A stretch of DNA of 44,141 nucleotides from Oceanospirillaceae bacterium. GTDB lineage: Bacteria > Pseudomonadota > Gammaproteobacteria > Pseudomonadales > Oceanobacteraceae. The position numbers and the translations under genes are program-made. This document shows, piece by piece, positions 17,361 to 25,469 of this stretch. Under the pieces are notes generated by a model, which had not been told where the DNA came from, did no database searches, and worked only from the letters and a program-made list of their open reading frames with translations. How positions within the stretch are numbered: position 1 is the first letter of the stretch; each line of letters opens with the position of its first letter. The stretch is taken from positions 14,898 to 59,038 of the forward strand of contig PBNY01000012.1 of assembly GCA_002723385.1 (NCBI GenBank), written 5' to 3'.

Positions 17361-17411
17361 GGCAAATACTCCAACCAACAGGCCGGAGTATTATTAAACC
17401 CATCAAAAATA

Positions 17412-17430
17412 AATGCAAATCATTTTTATT
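17412..17430 (-). promoter_or_regulatory. Fur-box-like site of the heme operon
   Basis: AATGCAAATCATTTTTATT matches the 19-base Fur consensus at 15 positions by my count. It lies 51 bp upstream of the probable TTG start of the heme receptor gene and 18 bp downstream of the preceding stop codon, so the operon hmuR to hmuV should be iron-repressed. Confidence 0.75.
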
Positions 17431-17448
17431 TAGATGTGCGTCTGTGTA

Positions 17449-18636
17449 TTAAAGATACCTCACCCAGACCATTTGCGTACGCTGCTTGAAGCGTCCAAAC
17501 CAACGAGTTGGCCAGTAAAGTACGATCGCCAACAACACCGTAATCAGCCACACCCAGGCAATATGATCCACACCCAGCAGGGTACCGTGGTTCAGACCAA
17601 AGATGGCTACGGCGATGCTGTAGATCACCAGCAAGCTGTAGAGGTGCAACAGGTAGAAAAACATCGGCGCCGAACCGAAGCTCACCAACACTGCTTCAAG
17701 CTTGCTGCCCACCACGGCCCGGGAAGTTTCCAGCACTCGTAAAACCAGAAACATGATCCCCAGCGTCAGCAACAGGAAGCTGAGCGACGGTGGATACTTG
17801 GTGAAGTTGACGAAATCCATGGCCGTTTGCAGGGCATTGGCCTGAACCTGCCACGGCAGCGTTTCGCCGTAGATATTCCATCCACGCAGAACCAGCAGCA
17901 AGATCAGACAGCCCAGTCCCAGCCCCAGTAGCCACCGCTGACGCCAGGCGGCAGACGCCGACCGCGCAAACAGTGGCCCGGCGGCGTAGCCGACCAGAAT
18001 CACCCCAATCCAGGGTAATACCGGATAACTGGCTTTCAGATTGATGACATCGGAACGCAGCAAATAGCCCCGATCGTGCAGAATCGTCCAGAGTGTGTAA
18101 CCCCACTCGCCCGGTTCGAACTGAATCGGTGTCAGTGCGTTGTGGCCAAACACAATCGCCAGACCGATCAGCAACAACCATTGCCGTGGCAGCTGACACA
18201 GGGCAGCCAATACCACCATGCTTATGCCAATAGCCCAGATCACCTGCAGGTAAATAGTGTGGTACGTCCCCATCCAGGAGAAAGTCACCAGGGTCCATTC
18301 CAGCGCAATCAGAAACAGACCGCGCTTGAACAGAAACCCTGCGGGTGAACGCCACCCCGTAGCCGGATGGGCGTATAACCAGGCCGACAAGCCAGTCAGA
18401 AACACAAAGGTCGGATCGCATACGTGCGCGCTCATTCGCGTCCAGAACAAGGCTGGATCGGTGGTTTCAATGTTCATCGGGTCGCTGACCTGCATGTGCA
18501 GGTAGAAGCGTTCCCGAACATGGTCAATCAGCATGATCAGCATCACGATGCCACGCATGGCATCGATGCTCTGGATGCGCGAACGACGAACCGGCTCATC
18601 CATACCGGACGACACTGTTACACGATCAGAATGCAT
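17449..18636 (-). CDS. Polytopic membrane acyltransferase, HGSNAT/DUF1624-like
   Basis: 395 aa inner-membrane protein with about ten hydrophobic segments. The N-terminal motif RIQSIDAMRGIVMLIMLIDHVRERF and the later DPTFVFLTGLSAWLY match the heparan-alpha-glucosaminide N-acetyltransferase-like/DUF1624 families, which use acetyl-CoA to acetylate amino sugars across a membrane. The true substrate here is unknown. The first ATG (18636) overlaps the end of the siderophore receptor gene by 11 bases; an in-frame ATG at 18603 (MDEPVRR) would avoid overlap. Either way the two genes form one unit. A job in modifying a siderophore, envelope sugar or lipid is an inference from context only. Confidence 0.82.
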   Translation of the reverse strand: MHSDRVTVSSGMDEPVRRSRIQSIDAMRGIVMLIMLIDHVRERFYLHMQVSDPMNIETTDPALFWTRMSAHVCDPTFVFLTGLSAWLYAHPATGWRSPAGFLFKRGLFLIALEWTLVTFSWMGTYHTIYLQVIWAIGISMVVLAALCQLPRQWLLLIGLAIVFGHNALTPIQFEPGEWGYTLWTILHDRGYLLRSDVINLKASYPVLPWIGVILVGYAAGPLFARSASAAWRQRWLLGLGLGCLILLLVLRGWNIYGETLPWQVQANALQTAMDFVNFTKYPPSLSFLLLTLGIMFLVLRVLETSRAVVGSKLEAVLVSFGSAPMFFYLLHLYSLLVIYSIAVAIFGLNHGTLLGVDHIAWVWLITVLLAIVLYWPTRWFGRFKQRTQMVWVRYL

Positions 18637-20749
18637 AGGTAACGCTGGCCTTCACGGTGCGAGGCTCGCCCGGCTGTGTCCAGAGGGCGTTATAGCTGTT
18701 TGGCGTATAGGACTCATCAAACAGGTTATTCACCGTCAGCTTGCCGCTGATGCCAGCGCCCATATCCGAACCGGCTGTGATATTCACCAGTGAGTAGGAT
18801 GGCAAACGGTAGTCGTGGTTAACCGTGTCACCAAGGCGTTCATCCACATACTGGTAATTGGCGCTGACGTAGGCTTCACGCCCGCTGAGTTCAAACTCCT
18901 GTTTGGCGCTCAGGCTCAGGGTGTTTTCCGGTACGTTCAGAATTGGAGAACCTTTCTTGATCGTTGCCCACCAGTCGTTATCTTCGAACGAGCGCGTGGT
19001 ACGAGTGTCCAGCCAGGCGTAGGAAAGCACCATCGACAGGCTGTCGGTGATGTAACCCATGGCATCCAGCTCGACCCCGGTGCTGCGGATTTCACCCAGC
19101 TGGATCGAGGTCGCATTCACGGTATCAGCGGTCAGGATGTTGGACTTGTAAGCATCAAAGACAGCAATCGAACCGCTCCAGCTATTGATCTGGAATCGGG
19201 CTCCGATTTCGGTGGATTTGCTCTCTTCCGGATCGAACTGGTTACCTGATGCGTCCGCACCGTTCAACGGCATAAAGCCTTCCGAGTAACTGGTGTACAG
19301 CAACCAGTCTGGTGTCAGCTCAAAGGTCACGCCCAGACGCGGGCTGATCTCATCGCCATCGGCTCGTTGAACCGAGCCATTCTTGCGGTTGGTCAACCGC
19401 TGGGAATAGCTGTCGAAACGCGCACCCAGCAGCACCTGCCAGCGTTCATTCAGCTCAATCTGATCCTGTACATAAACACCCACAGCCTGCTGATATTCCA
19501 GCCGGTCCGTGTTGACACCCATCTCCGGTTTATCCTGGCCGTAGACCGGGTTGTGGATATCAATGGCATAGCCTGAATCCGCCGGGTCATTTTTATCGCG
19601 ACGGTAGCGCAGCATGAATTCATCCAGGAAATAACGGTAGGTATCGGCACCGACCATCAGGTTGTGCGTCATGCCAGCCAGTTCTGCCTGACCGCTCAGC
19701 TCTGCCCGAACAGAACGATCCACAGCGTGATAGTCGCGATAACGACGCTGACGTACCAGTGAGCTGTTGGTATCCGACAGGGTCTGGCGCGACGACAGCT
19801 CTGCCTCGGTGGAAAAGCCCTCCAGTGACGACGAACGCTGGGTCAGACCGGCATTGAAGTTCCAGCCGTTATCCAGCTCTCGCTGATAGCCCAGCTGATG
19901 GCCCCAGGCTTTGGTTGTAATCGGGCCATCGTTGGGTTCACCCAGAAAGCGGTCATCGGGAACCGTATCGAAGTTGTTGTTCAGCACCACCACACCGCGA
20001 TCCAGTGGCTGCTCCTGCTTGATGTATTCCATCTCATACAGCAGCGATGAACGTTCATCGATATCAAACAGCAACGACGGCGTCAGAGTCTGCTTCTTCT
20101 GGTACATATGATCACGGAAACTGTCACTGTCTTCCCACGCGCCGTTAAGGCGTCCAGCCACACGGCTGCTCAGTTCTCCGGTGACATCGGCCTGAACACG
20201 CTTGTGGTTGTAGCTGCCGGTTTCCGCCGTGACCGAACCTTCGGTGAAATATTGTGGCTTCAGCGTCACAACATTCACGGTTCCGCCCGGTTCCGAACGT
20301 CCGTACAGGGCCGAACCGGGCCCCTTGATGACTTCCACTCGCTCGATATTGGAGACATCACGACGACCGCTGTAGCCACGACCACCGCTGAAGCCATTGA
20401 TCAGATAGCCGGACGGCATGTTTTCATTGCCCGGAAAACCCCGTAACGAAAAGCTGTCCCACATGCCGCCCAGATTATTCTGGCGCGACACCGTAGCCGA
20501 CATATCCAGCACATCCTGAAAATCCGTTAACCCGGCATTGCTGATGGCATCACGCTCCAGTTCATCCATCGCCTGAGGGCGCTGGTAAGCAGACACATTG
20601 CCTCGATAAGCCTGCTGATAGGTAACGGTCACTTCTTCCAAAGCTTCCTGATCGACACCTTCCGCCATATCCGCCATGGCGGGTGCAGTGGAAATAATAC
20701 TCGACACAGCCAATACCAGAGGCAGGCGCTGCGTTCCAAAAACGTTCAT
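18626..20749 (-). CDS. TonB-dependent siderophore receptor (FhuA-like class)
   Basis: 707 aa outer-membrane receptor. Signal peptide ending APAMA, TonB-box-like LEEVTVTYQQ, plug domain with DSFSLRGFPGNENMPSGYLINGF and the IERVEVIKGPGSALYGRSEPGGTVNVVTLKPQ stretch characteristic of hydroxamate-siderophore receptors, then a barrel ending in Phe (VTYAF). The exact siderophore cannot be read from sequence. The ribosome binding site is weak. The upstream 142 bp contain a perfect TGTTATAACA palindrome at 20779-20788, but I see no convincing Fur box. No siderophore biosynthesis genes are in the window, so uptake of a xenosiderophore is possible. It overlaps the acyltransferase gene downstream. Confidence 0.92.
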   Translation of the reverse strand: MNVFGTQRLPLVLAVSSIISTAPAMADMAEGVDQEALEEVTVTYQQAYRGNVSAYQRPQAMDELERDAISNAGLTDFQDVLDMSATVSRQNNLGGMWDSFSLRGFPGNENMPSGYLINGFSGGRGYSGRRDVSNIERVEVIKGPGSALYGRSEPGGTVNVVTLKPQYFTEGSVTAETGSYNHKRVQADVTGELSSRVAGRLNGAWEDSDSFRDHMYQKKQTLTPSLLFDIDERSSLLYEMEYIKQEQPLDRGVVVLNNNFDTVPDDRFLGEPNDGPITTKAWGHQLGYQRELDNGWNFNAGLTQRSSSLEGFSTEAELSSRQTLSDTNSSLVRQRRYRDYHAVDRSVRAELSGQAELAGMTHNLMVGADTYRYFLDEFMLRYRRDKNDPADSGYAIDIHNPVYGQDKPEMGVNTDRLEYQQAVGVYVQDQIELNERWQVLLGARFDSYSQRLTNRKNGSVQRADGDEISPRLGVTFELTPDWLLYTSYSEGFMPLNGADASGNQFDPEESKSTEIGARFQINSWSGSIAVFDAYKSNILTADTVNATSIQLGEIRSTGVELDAMGYITDSLSMVLSYAWLDTRTTRSFEDNDWWATIKKGSPILNVPENTLSLSAKQEFELSGREAYVSANYQYVDERLGDTVNHDYRLPSYSLVNITAGSDMGAGISGKLTVNNLFDESYTPNSYNALWTQPGEPRTVKASVTYAF

Positions 20750-20891
20750 TAATTGCGAAACCTGTTTAACAAAAATATTGTTATAACATTACACTAATTG
20801 CCGATAGGAATATCAAGAATCAGGCGGAAGAAACTGGATTTTTAAGGGTCACCAACGGGAACACATTGGCCGTTTTCCGGAATACCCGGAT

Positions 20892-21362
20892 CTATCGGAC
20901 AAGCCCCTGATGATACTGACGATTGGAATACGTCAGCACCTGAGAACGGTTGTCGCTGGCATTCTGCTTCAGACTGACGTGCACCCAACCAGAACCAGGG
21001 TCTCCTGACTGGTAGCACTCCAGAATCAGTTGATCGAATTCGAGATTATCCCTGATCCACAGTGCCAGTTGGTAATTACTGATGCCCGGAATTTCCACAT
21101 CCACGGCTTCACCCTTGCAGTGCTGGGACTTGCTGGAACCACCGATTGTCTGATTCAGCACTTCACTCCGATAGCCGCTGTTCGGCGCAAAGGGAATGCC
21201 GTAATGCTGGCGAATCGGTTCCAGTATCCTTGTGCACAAGAGCGTGAGTTTTGGAATCAGGGCTTCGGGCGGTGTGTTGTCGATGCCCTTTCTGGCCGCT
21301 GTGCCGGATTTGATCATTTCACCGAGCGTGAAGTGTGTCGATAACCGCTTGCTTCTGTCCAT
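20892..21362 (-). CDS. Peptidase M15A (endolysin-like zinc carboxypeptidase)
   Basis: 156 aa without signal peptide. Zinc-site pattern of peptidase M15A: H81 and D88 in SQHCKGEAVDVE and H128 in GWVHVS; GYRSEVLN at 63-70 is the usual substrate-side motif. Such enzymes cut D-Ala-containing peptidoglycan peptides and are frequent as phage endolysins. AGGGAG is placed eight bases before the ATG at 21362. It stands alone between the siderophore receptor and tannase genes, with no holin or other phage gene nearby; it may be a domesticated endolysin or a cytoplasmic murein-peptide enzyme. Confidence 0.88.
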   Translation of the reverse strand: MDRSKRLSTHFTLGEMIKSGTAARKGIDNTPPEALIPKLTLLCTRILEPIRQHYGIPFAPNSGYRSEVLNQTIGGSSKSQHCKGEAVDVEIPGISNYQLALWIRDNLEFDQLILECYQSGDPGSGWVHVSLKQNASDNRSQVLTYSNRQYHQGLVR

Positions 21363-21480
21363 GTGTCTCTCCCTGAGTGCCTGTCAAATGAGGTTGTTGA
21401 TCACCTTGAACGGTTGGTCAAAACACTACACCCTGAAGAAAAAGCGGGCAACGCTGGCCAATGTACCTGGCCTGGATACA

Positions 21481-21511
21481 GGCTGCTTATCGTCTTTGTG
21501 AATAAGCAGCC
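21481..21511. other. Strong 10-bp stem-loop after the tannase gene
   Basis: GGCTGCTTAT and ATAAGCAGCC are perfect arms with an 11-base loop. It lies 40 bp beyond the tannase stop codon. A smaller overlapping hairpin, GCCTG-gata-CAGGC, competes with its left arm. Neither has a T-run, so it may protect a 3' end or terminate inefficiently. Confidence 0.6.
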
Positions 21512-21550
21512 ATCGAGAATCCATTCCCGATCATATTCAGGCTTTAGCAC

Positions 21551-23308
21551 TTACTCCTTACATTCAAAGCTGCTGGCGTCTTCGATATCTCCTTCACCCT
21601 TGTAGCGAGCCACCTGTGGGTATGGGCACAATGGACGCGTGCGCTCATCAGACCAGCTGGCGGGCAGCTCGTCGTTGGCACCGCCGATGTTATCCACACC
21701 ACGCGCACTGGCCAGAATGCTGTCCGGCGCCTCACCCTGCTCTACCCAGGCGATCAGAGGCGTCAGCATGTCGAACTGGTCAACCGACACACCACCACGA
21801 CAGTGGCCCATGCCCGGAATCGGGTAGAAACGCGCGAATGCTTCCGCATCCCCCGTGGTTTCAGACAGGGCGTCGTACCAGGCAGCGGTATCGTCAACCG
21901 AGAAGATGGCATCCGACACACCGTGATAGGCAATGATCTTGGCACCGCGATTCTTGACCGCACTCATGTCTTCCGGTGTGGGTGGGGCCATAAATGACAT
22001 CGCTGATTCGGTATACAAATCCGTAGTGGTTTCTGTTTTCGCGGCCATATCATCCAGATCGGACTCAAACACAAACGCTGCACCATCCAGATTGCGAACG
22101 TTAAAGTCCACCAGTTCCACGGGGGCCGTGTTGAAGATCAGGGCAACCGCGCCAGAATCACGGGAAACCGGCATGTTGTATTCCCACCCCATCACACCGT
22201 CGGAAGCCAGACCGTGGTCAAACGGGAACGAGGTATAGATTTTCTCACCGGTTGAAGTTTCAACGCCGGAATAGATGTCTTCGATCACGTCTTTTTGCTG
22301 CTGTGTCAGACAGCTGCCGTCGCGATCACCGCTACAGGTTGGCACATGCTCCTGAATATCAAAGGCGGTCTGACAAGCCTGATAATCCAGCACCATGCCA
22401 TCAGCAGCACCATCCAGAGCATCACACTGCTCCAACACTTGAGCGACCACCAGCTCGCGTTCGGTTTTGGTGAACGCCGTTTCCAGATCGGTTTTGTCAG
22501 TGCCATCAATCGAAGCGTAGGCTCGAGCACCGGCGATATTGGCAACAGCCGATTTCGGCAAACGATAGCCAGGCGCCCCCACCAGGAACCCGTCGAACTC
22601 ATCAGCGTAACGCGTGGCAGCAACCATGGCGTGGCGTCCGCCGTTGGAACAACCGCCGTAGTAGCTGCGATCCGGCCCTTTACCATACACCTGTTCGATC
22701 ACCGACTTGGCCATTGGCGTTAGCGTACCGGTGGCCATATACCCGTAGTCCAGACGGGCTTGAGGATCGTAACCAAAAGCAGGATTCGGCGAACCGTGAC
22801 CAGCGTTGGAGCTGATCACCGCGAAGCCCATCGACAGGGCGTTAGACAGAGCACCGCCACCGTGGCCCGGCTCTCGGCCACTGCCGCCCTGAGCGGTCAC
22901 GATATTGCCGTCAATACCACCATTACCCTGGTAGAAAAAGCGTCCGTTCCAGTCTTTGGGCAGACGCATTTCAAAGCCGATGGCGTAGTCCTTGCCATCC
23001 ACATCGCTGGTGCGCTCGTTCATGGTTCCAGTGACCAGACAGTGCTCGCCAATGTCGGTGTTACCCACCGTCAGCGTACCGGCTGCGATGGTTTCAATGG
23101 AGGTAATGCTGGTGTTGTCAAAGGCCAGACTGCCAGCCAGTGCCGAACAGTCACCGCTATAAGCCGCTGCAGACGCAGCACTCAGTTGATGGATAGATGC
23201 TCCAGAAGATGAATCGTCATCCGAACCGCACGCAACCAGTAGGGCGGAAGCAACGGCCAGCGTGAGGATACGAGGGGTAAAAGGGGAACGACGGAAGGTA
23301 GAGGTCAT
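21551..23308 (-). CDS. Tannase/feruloyl esterase family lipoprotein
   Basis: 585 aa alpha/beta hydrolase. Signal peptide with lipobox LVAC (C27). Catalytic triad candidates are S221 in GGCSNGGR, D466 in YHGVSDAIF and H502 in GMGHCRGG; the flanking Cys residues C220 and C503 form the disulfide that joins Ser and His in this family (the CS-D-HC motif). These enzymes hydrolyse esters of aromatic acids such as gallate or ferulate, and related members act on MHET-like aryl esters. The substrate is not predictable here. Start: ATG at 23308 with GGAG eight bases ahead. An 8-bp-arm inverted repeat 41 bp upstream is a likely operator. Confidence 0.92.
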   Translation of the reverse strand: MTSTFRRSPFTPRILTLAVASALLVACGSDDDSSSGASIHQLSAASAAAYSGDCSALAGSLAFDNTSITSIETIAAGTLTVGNTDIGEHCLVTGTMNERTSDVDGKDYAIGFEMRLPKDWNGRFFYQGNGGIDGNIVTAQGGSGREPGHGGGALSNALSMGFAVISSNAGHGSPNPAFGYDPQARLDYGYMATGTLTPMAKSVIEQVYGKGPDRSYYGGCSNGGRHAMVAATRYADEFDGFLVGAPGYRLPKSAVANIAGARAYASIDGTDKTDLETAFTKTERELVVAQVLEQCDALDGAADGMVLDYQACQTAFDIQEHVPTCSGDRDGSCLTQQQKDVIEDIYSGVETSTGEKIYTSFPFDHGLASDGVMGWEYNMPVSRDSGAVALIFNTAPVELVDFNVRNLDGAAFVFESDLDDMAAKTETTTDLYTESAMSFMAPPTPEDMSAVKNRGAKIIAYHGVSDAIFSVDDTAAWYDALSETTGDAEAFARFYPIPGMGHCRGGVSVDQFDMLTPLIAWVEQGEAPDSILASARGVDNIGGANDELPASWSDERTRPLCPYPQVARYKGEGDIEDASSFECKE

Positions 23309-23349
23309 AACTGACTCCATTTGTGGTGCGCACCTATTGGTTATGCGCA

Positions 23350-23372
23350 TATTGTTGTTATTTTCAACAATA
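23350..23372. promoter_or_regulatory. Operator candidate of the tannase gene
   Basis: TATTGTTG and CAACAATA form a perfect inverted repeat with a 7-base spacer, 41 bp upstream of the tannase start codon. The size and symmetry suit a dimeric repressor. No cognate regulator is encoded beside it. Confidence 0.5.
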
Positions 23373-23536
23373 ATACTTCCACCTTTGTCTAATGACTTTC
23401 CAATAAGTTATCTGCACCGCCCCATTGATTTTTGGTTAACGTTCGTTCTTTTCTTATGATTTCCAACTGCTCCGCCCGTAGCGGTATCCACATATGGGAA
23501 TATGGAACGAATTGACCAATATAAACCTGACTAAAT

Positions 23537-23556
23537 TGTACAAGTCGGGTTGTACA
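23537..23556. promoter_or_regulatory. Operator candidate of the cyclic-nucleotide-binding gene
   Basis: TGTACAA-gtcggg-TTGTACA is a perfect inverted repeat with 7-base arms, 53 bp upstream of the start at 23610. It may be the binding site of a dimeric regulator. Confidence 0.45.
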
Positions 23557-23609
23557 CGCAGATCAATCCTATAATCCTGATACACCCCGATACATCGCTG
23601 GTAAGGCAT

Positions 23610-24095
23610 ATGACCCCAATCTCCAAAGCGGAATTCATCCAACTGGTCCCCCTCGAACAGCTGCGCTCGGCATCCATCCTCGGGGCCATATCAGAAGATG
23701 CGATTGAGTTTCTGCTGGAAAGGGGCTGCATTCACCGTGTCCAGAAACGAGAGAAGATCTTTGGTTACGGTGACAGGGGCAACACGTTTTACATCGTCGG
23801 CCAGGGCCAGATCGACTTCTACAAGCACCACAATGGCGAAAGCCTGCTCACACGAGAAGCCACCTTTGGCAACGAACTGGGCTTTGTTTCCATGATCGCC
23901 CTGCACGACCGAACCGGTGAAGCCTACGCCCACGAAGACAGCCTGCTGATCGAAATTTCCAGTGACGTTTTCGCCAGTTTCCACGAAGAATTTCCGTTCG
24001 ACTTCGGCATTATCACTCTGAATCTGGCCAGAGATATGGCGCGTACCTTACGCTCTCTGGCCAACAGCCTGGTGGACGTTTCGTCCAGGTTATAG
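23610..24095 (+). CDS. Cyclic-nucleotide-binding domain protein without DNA-binding domain
   Basis: 161 aa. Residues about 20-130 form a CRP-like cNMP-binding fold: IFGYGDRGNTFYIVGQGQIDFYK and then FGNELGFVSMIALHDRTGEAYA, the phosphate-binding-cassette region with the Arg expected for phosphate contact, although the canonical FGE is FGN. The C-terminus is one helix (LNLARDMARTLRSLANSL) and the protein ends without a helix-turn-helix, so it is not a CRP-type transcription factor. Start: ATG at 23610, AAGG five bases ahead. It converges with hmp, ending 7 bp from it. A sensor acting through protein contacts is plausible. Confidence 0.83.
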   Translation: MTPISKAEFIQLVPLEQLRSASILGAISEDAIEFLLERGCIHRVQKREKIFGYGDRGNTFYIVGQGQIDFYKHHNGESLLTREATFGNELGFVSMIALHDRTGEAYAHEDSLLIEISSDVFASFHEEFPFDFGIITLNLARDMARTLRSLANSLVDVSSRL

Positions 24096-24102
24096 ACCGA
24101 TA

Positions 24103-25341
24103 TCAATCCAGACCGGCAAACAGATCCGGGCCGAACACTTCATAGTGAATCGACATCGGATCAACACCTTGCTGCAACAGGTATTCACGCTGGGTGCGCA
24201 TAAAAGCCAATGGGCCACACAGCATGTAGCGCGCTGACAAATCCGGACGAGGCAGACTCTCGGCCAGATTCAGACGTCCTTCCTTGCCAAAATCCCCCAC
24301 CTTGCCGTCTTCGACATACCAGATCAGCTCCGCCTGATTCAGATAGGGGAACGCCTGCTCCACCTGAAAGCGCAGCGGAATATCCGCCAGCGAGCGATTA
24401 CCGTGGATAAAGGTCACCTTGGCGTTGCTGCTGTTGAGCGTACGCTGCTTCCAGAGGCTGACCATCGGCGTAATACCGACACCGGCAGAAATCAGCACCA
24501 GCGGCGCATTGGGTTCAACATCAATAAAATCACCGTAGGCCTCACCGACCCTGACCTGATCCCCTGGCTCCATCGCGTGCAAGCGGCTGGACAGAAACCC
24601 ATCCGGAATCTTCTGGGCCGGAATACCGGGTTCACGCTTGACGGTGATTTTCAGACGTTCTTTCTGTGGCAGAGCCGTCAGGCTGTACTGACGGATCTGA
24701 TGAACATCACCGTCTTCCAACGCCACACTGATGTACTGACCCGGCATGAACGGAGAAGCAGGCTGACCATCCACCGGTTCCAGCCACACCGACACCACAT
24801 CACGGGTTTCCTGCTCGATCGACGCAACTTCGTATGGACGCCAGTAGCTGGCATCTGGCTGAGTATTCTGGAACTGATACAAGCGCGCTTCACGGGCAAT
24901 CAGATCACAGGCCAACTGCCAGTAGACTTCGTCCCAGGCGGCGGCGACCTCCGGCGTGATGGCATCACCGAGCACATCCGCCACCGCTCCCAGCAGATAC
25001 TTGCCGACAATGGTGTACTGCGCCGGAGTAATCCCCAGACTGGCGTGCTTGTGGGCGATGCGATTCAGCACCGGCTCCAGCGCTTCCGGGTTGTTCTGGT
25101 TGGCGGCATAGGCGTACACCGCTGAAGCCAGTGCCTGCTTTTGGCCACCGGATGCCTGATTCGGCATATTGAACAGGCGTTGCAGCTCCGGGTAAGCCGA
25201 CAGCATATTGCGGTAAAACACATCGGTAATGGCCGTGCCATTGGCGCGTACCACTTCCACCGTGGCCGCCACAATTTCCAGCGTAGCCGGTGACAAGGTT
25301 GAGACCTTTCTGGTATCACTGGTGTTGGTTTGGATATTCAT
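24103..25341 (-). CDS. hmp: Flavohemoglobin, nitric oxide dioxygenase
   Basis: 412 aa, converts NO and O2 to nitrate using NAD(P)H. An N-terminal globin domain (about 15-150) contains the proximal-His segment NRIAHKHASLG and the B10 Tyr in VFYRNML; the FAD domain has RQYSLT near 232; the NAD domain has GVGITPMVSL and YMLCGPLAFM. About 13 residues longer at the N-terminus than E. coli Hmp. GGGAG lies eight bases before the ATG. It is the last gene of the unit small membrane protein - nnrS - hmp, but 128 bp with stem-loops separate it from nnrS, so a second promoter is possible. Confidence 0.96.
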   Translation of the reverse strand: MNIQTNTSDTRKVSTLSPATLEIVAATVEVVRANGTAITDVFYRNMLSAYPELQRLFNMPNQASGGQKQALASAVYAYAANQNNPEALEPVLNRIAHKHASLGITPAQYTIVGKYLLGAVADVLGDAITPEVAAAWDEVYWQLACDLIAREARLYQFQNTQPDASYWRPYEVASIEQETRDVVSVWLEPVDGQPASPFMPGQYISVALEDGDVHQIRQYSLTALPQKERLKITVKREPGIPAQKIPDGFLSSRLHAMEPGDQVRVGEAYGDFIDVEPNAPLVLISAGVGITPMVSLWKQRTLNSSNAKVTFIHGNRSLADIPLRFQVEQAFPYLNQAELIWYVEDGKVGDFGKEGRLNLAESLPRPDLSARYMLCGPLAFMRTQREYLLQQGVDPMSIHYEVFGPDLFAGLD

Positions 25342-25378
25342 TCAGTACTCCCTGATAGAAAAGTTATGGTCAAACAAG

Positions 25379-25426
25379 GCTGCCTTTGGGCAGCAAAAAG
25401 CCCCTGGCACTGAATGCCGGCGCCAG
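25379..25426 (-). other. Stem-loops between nnrS and hmp
   Basis: On the minus strand CTGGC/GCCAG arms (25426-25422 and 25408-25404) are followed four bases later by TTTTT, a weak terminator layout for nnrS. Next comes a perfect GCTGCC-loop-GGCAGC hairpin at 25394-25379. Together they may reduce readthrough into hmp. Confidence 0.4.
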
Positions 25427-25469
25427 AACGTCGTTAAAAAATCGTGAATGTGTTCGGGGTATAAGTGAT

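Larger units (their letters stand above)
23309..23609. other. Divergent intergenic region with two operator-like inverted repeats
   Basis: About 300 bp between the tannase gene (left) and the cyclic-nucleotide-binding gene (right). It holds the inverted repeats at 23350-23372 and 23537-23556, one close to each gene. No further gene is visible. It is AT-richer than its neighbours, as expected for promoters. Confidence 0.6.

Noticed and set aside
20760-20800. Fur box upstream of the siderophore receptor
   Set aside because: The best alignment gives few matches to the consensus; only the short TGTTATAACA palindrome is clear.
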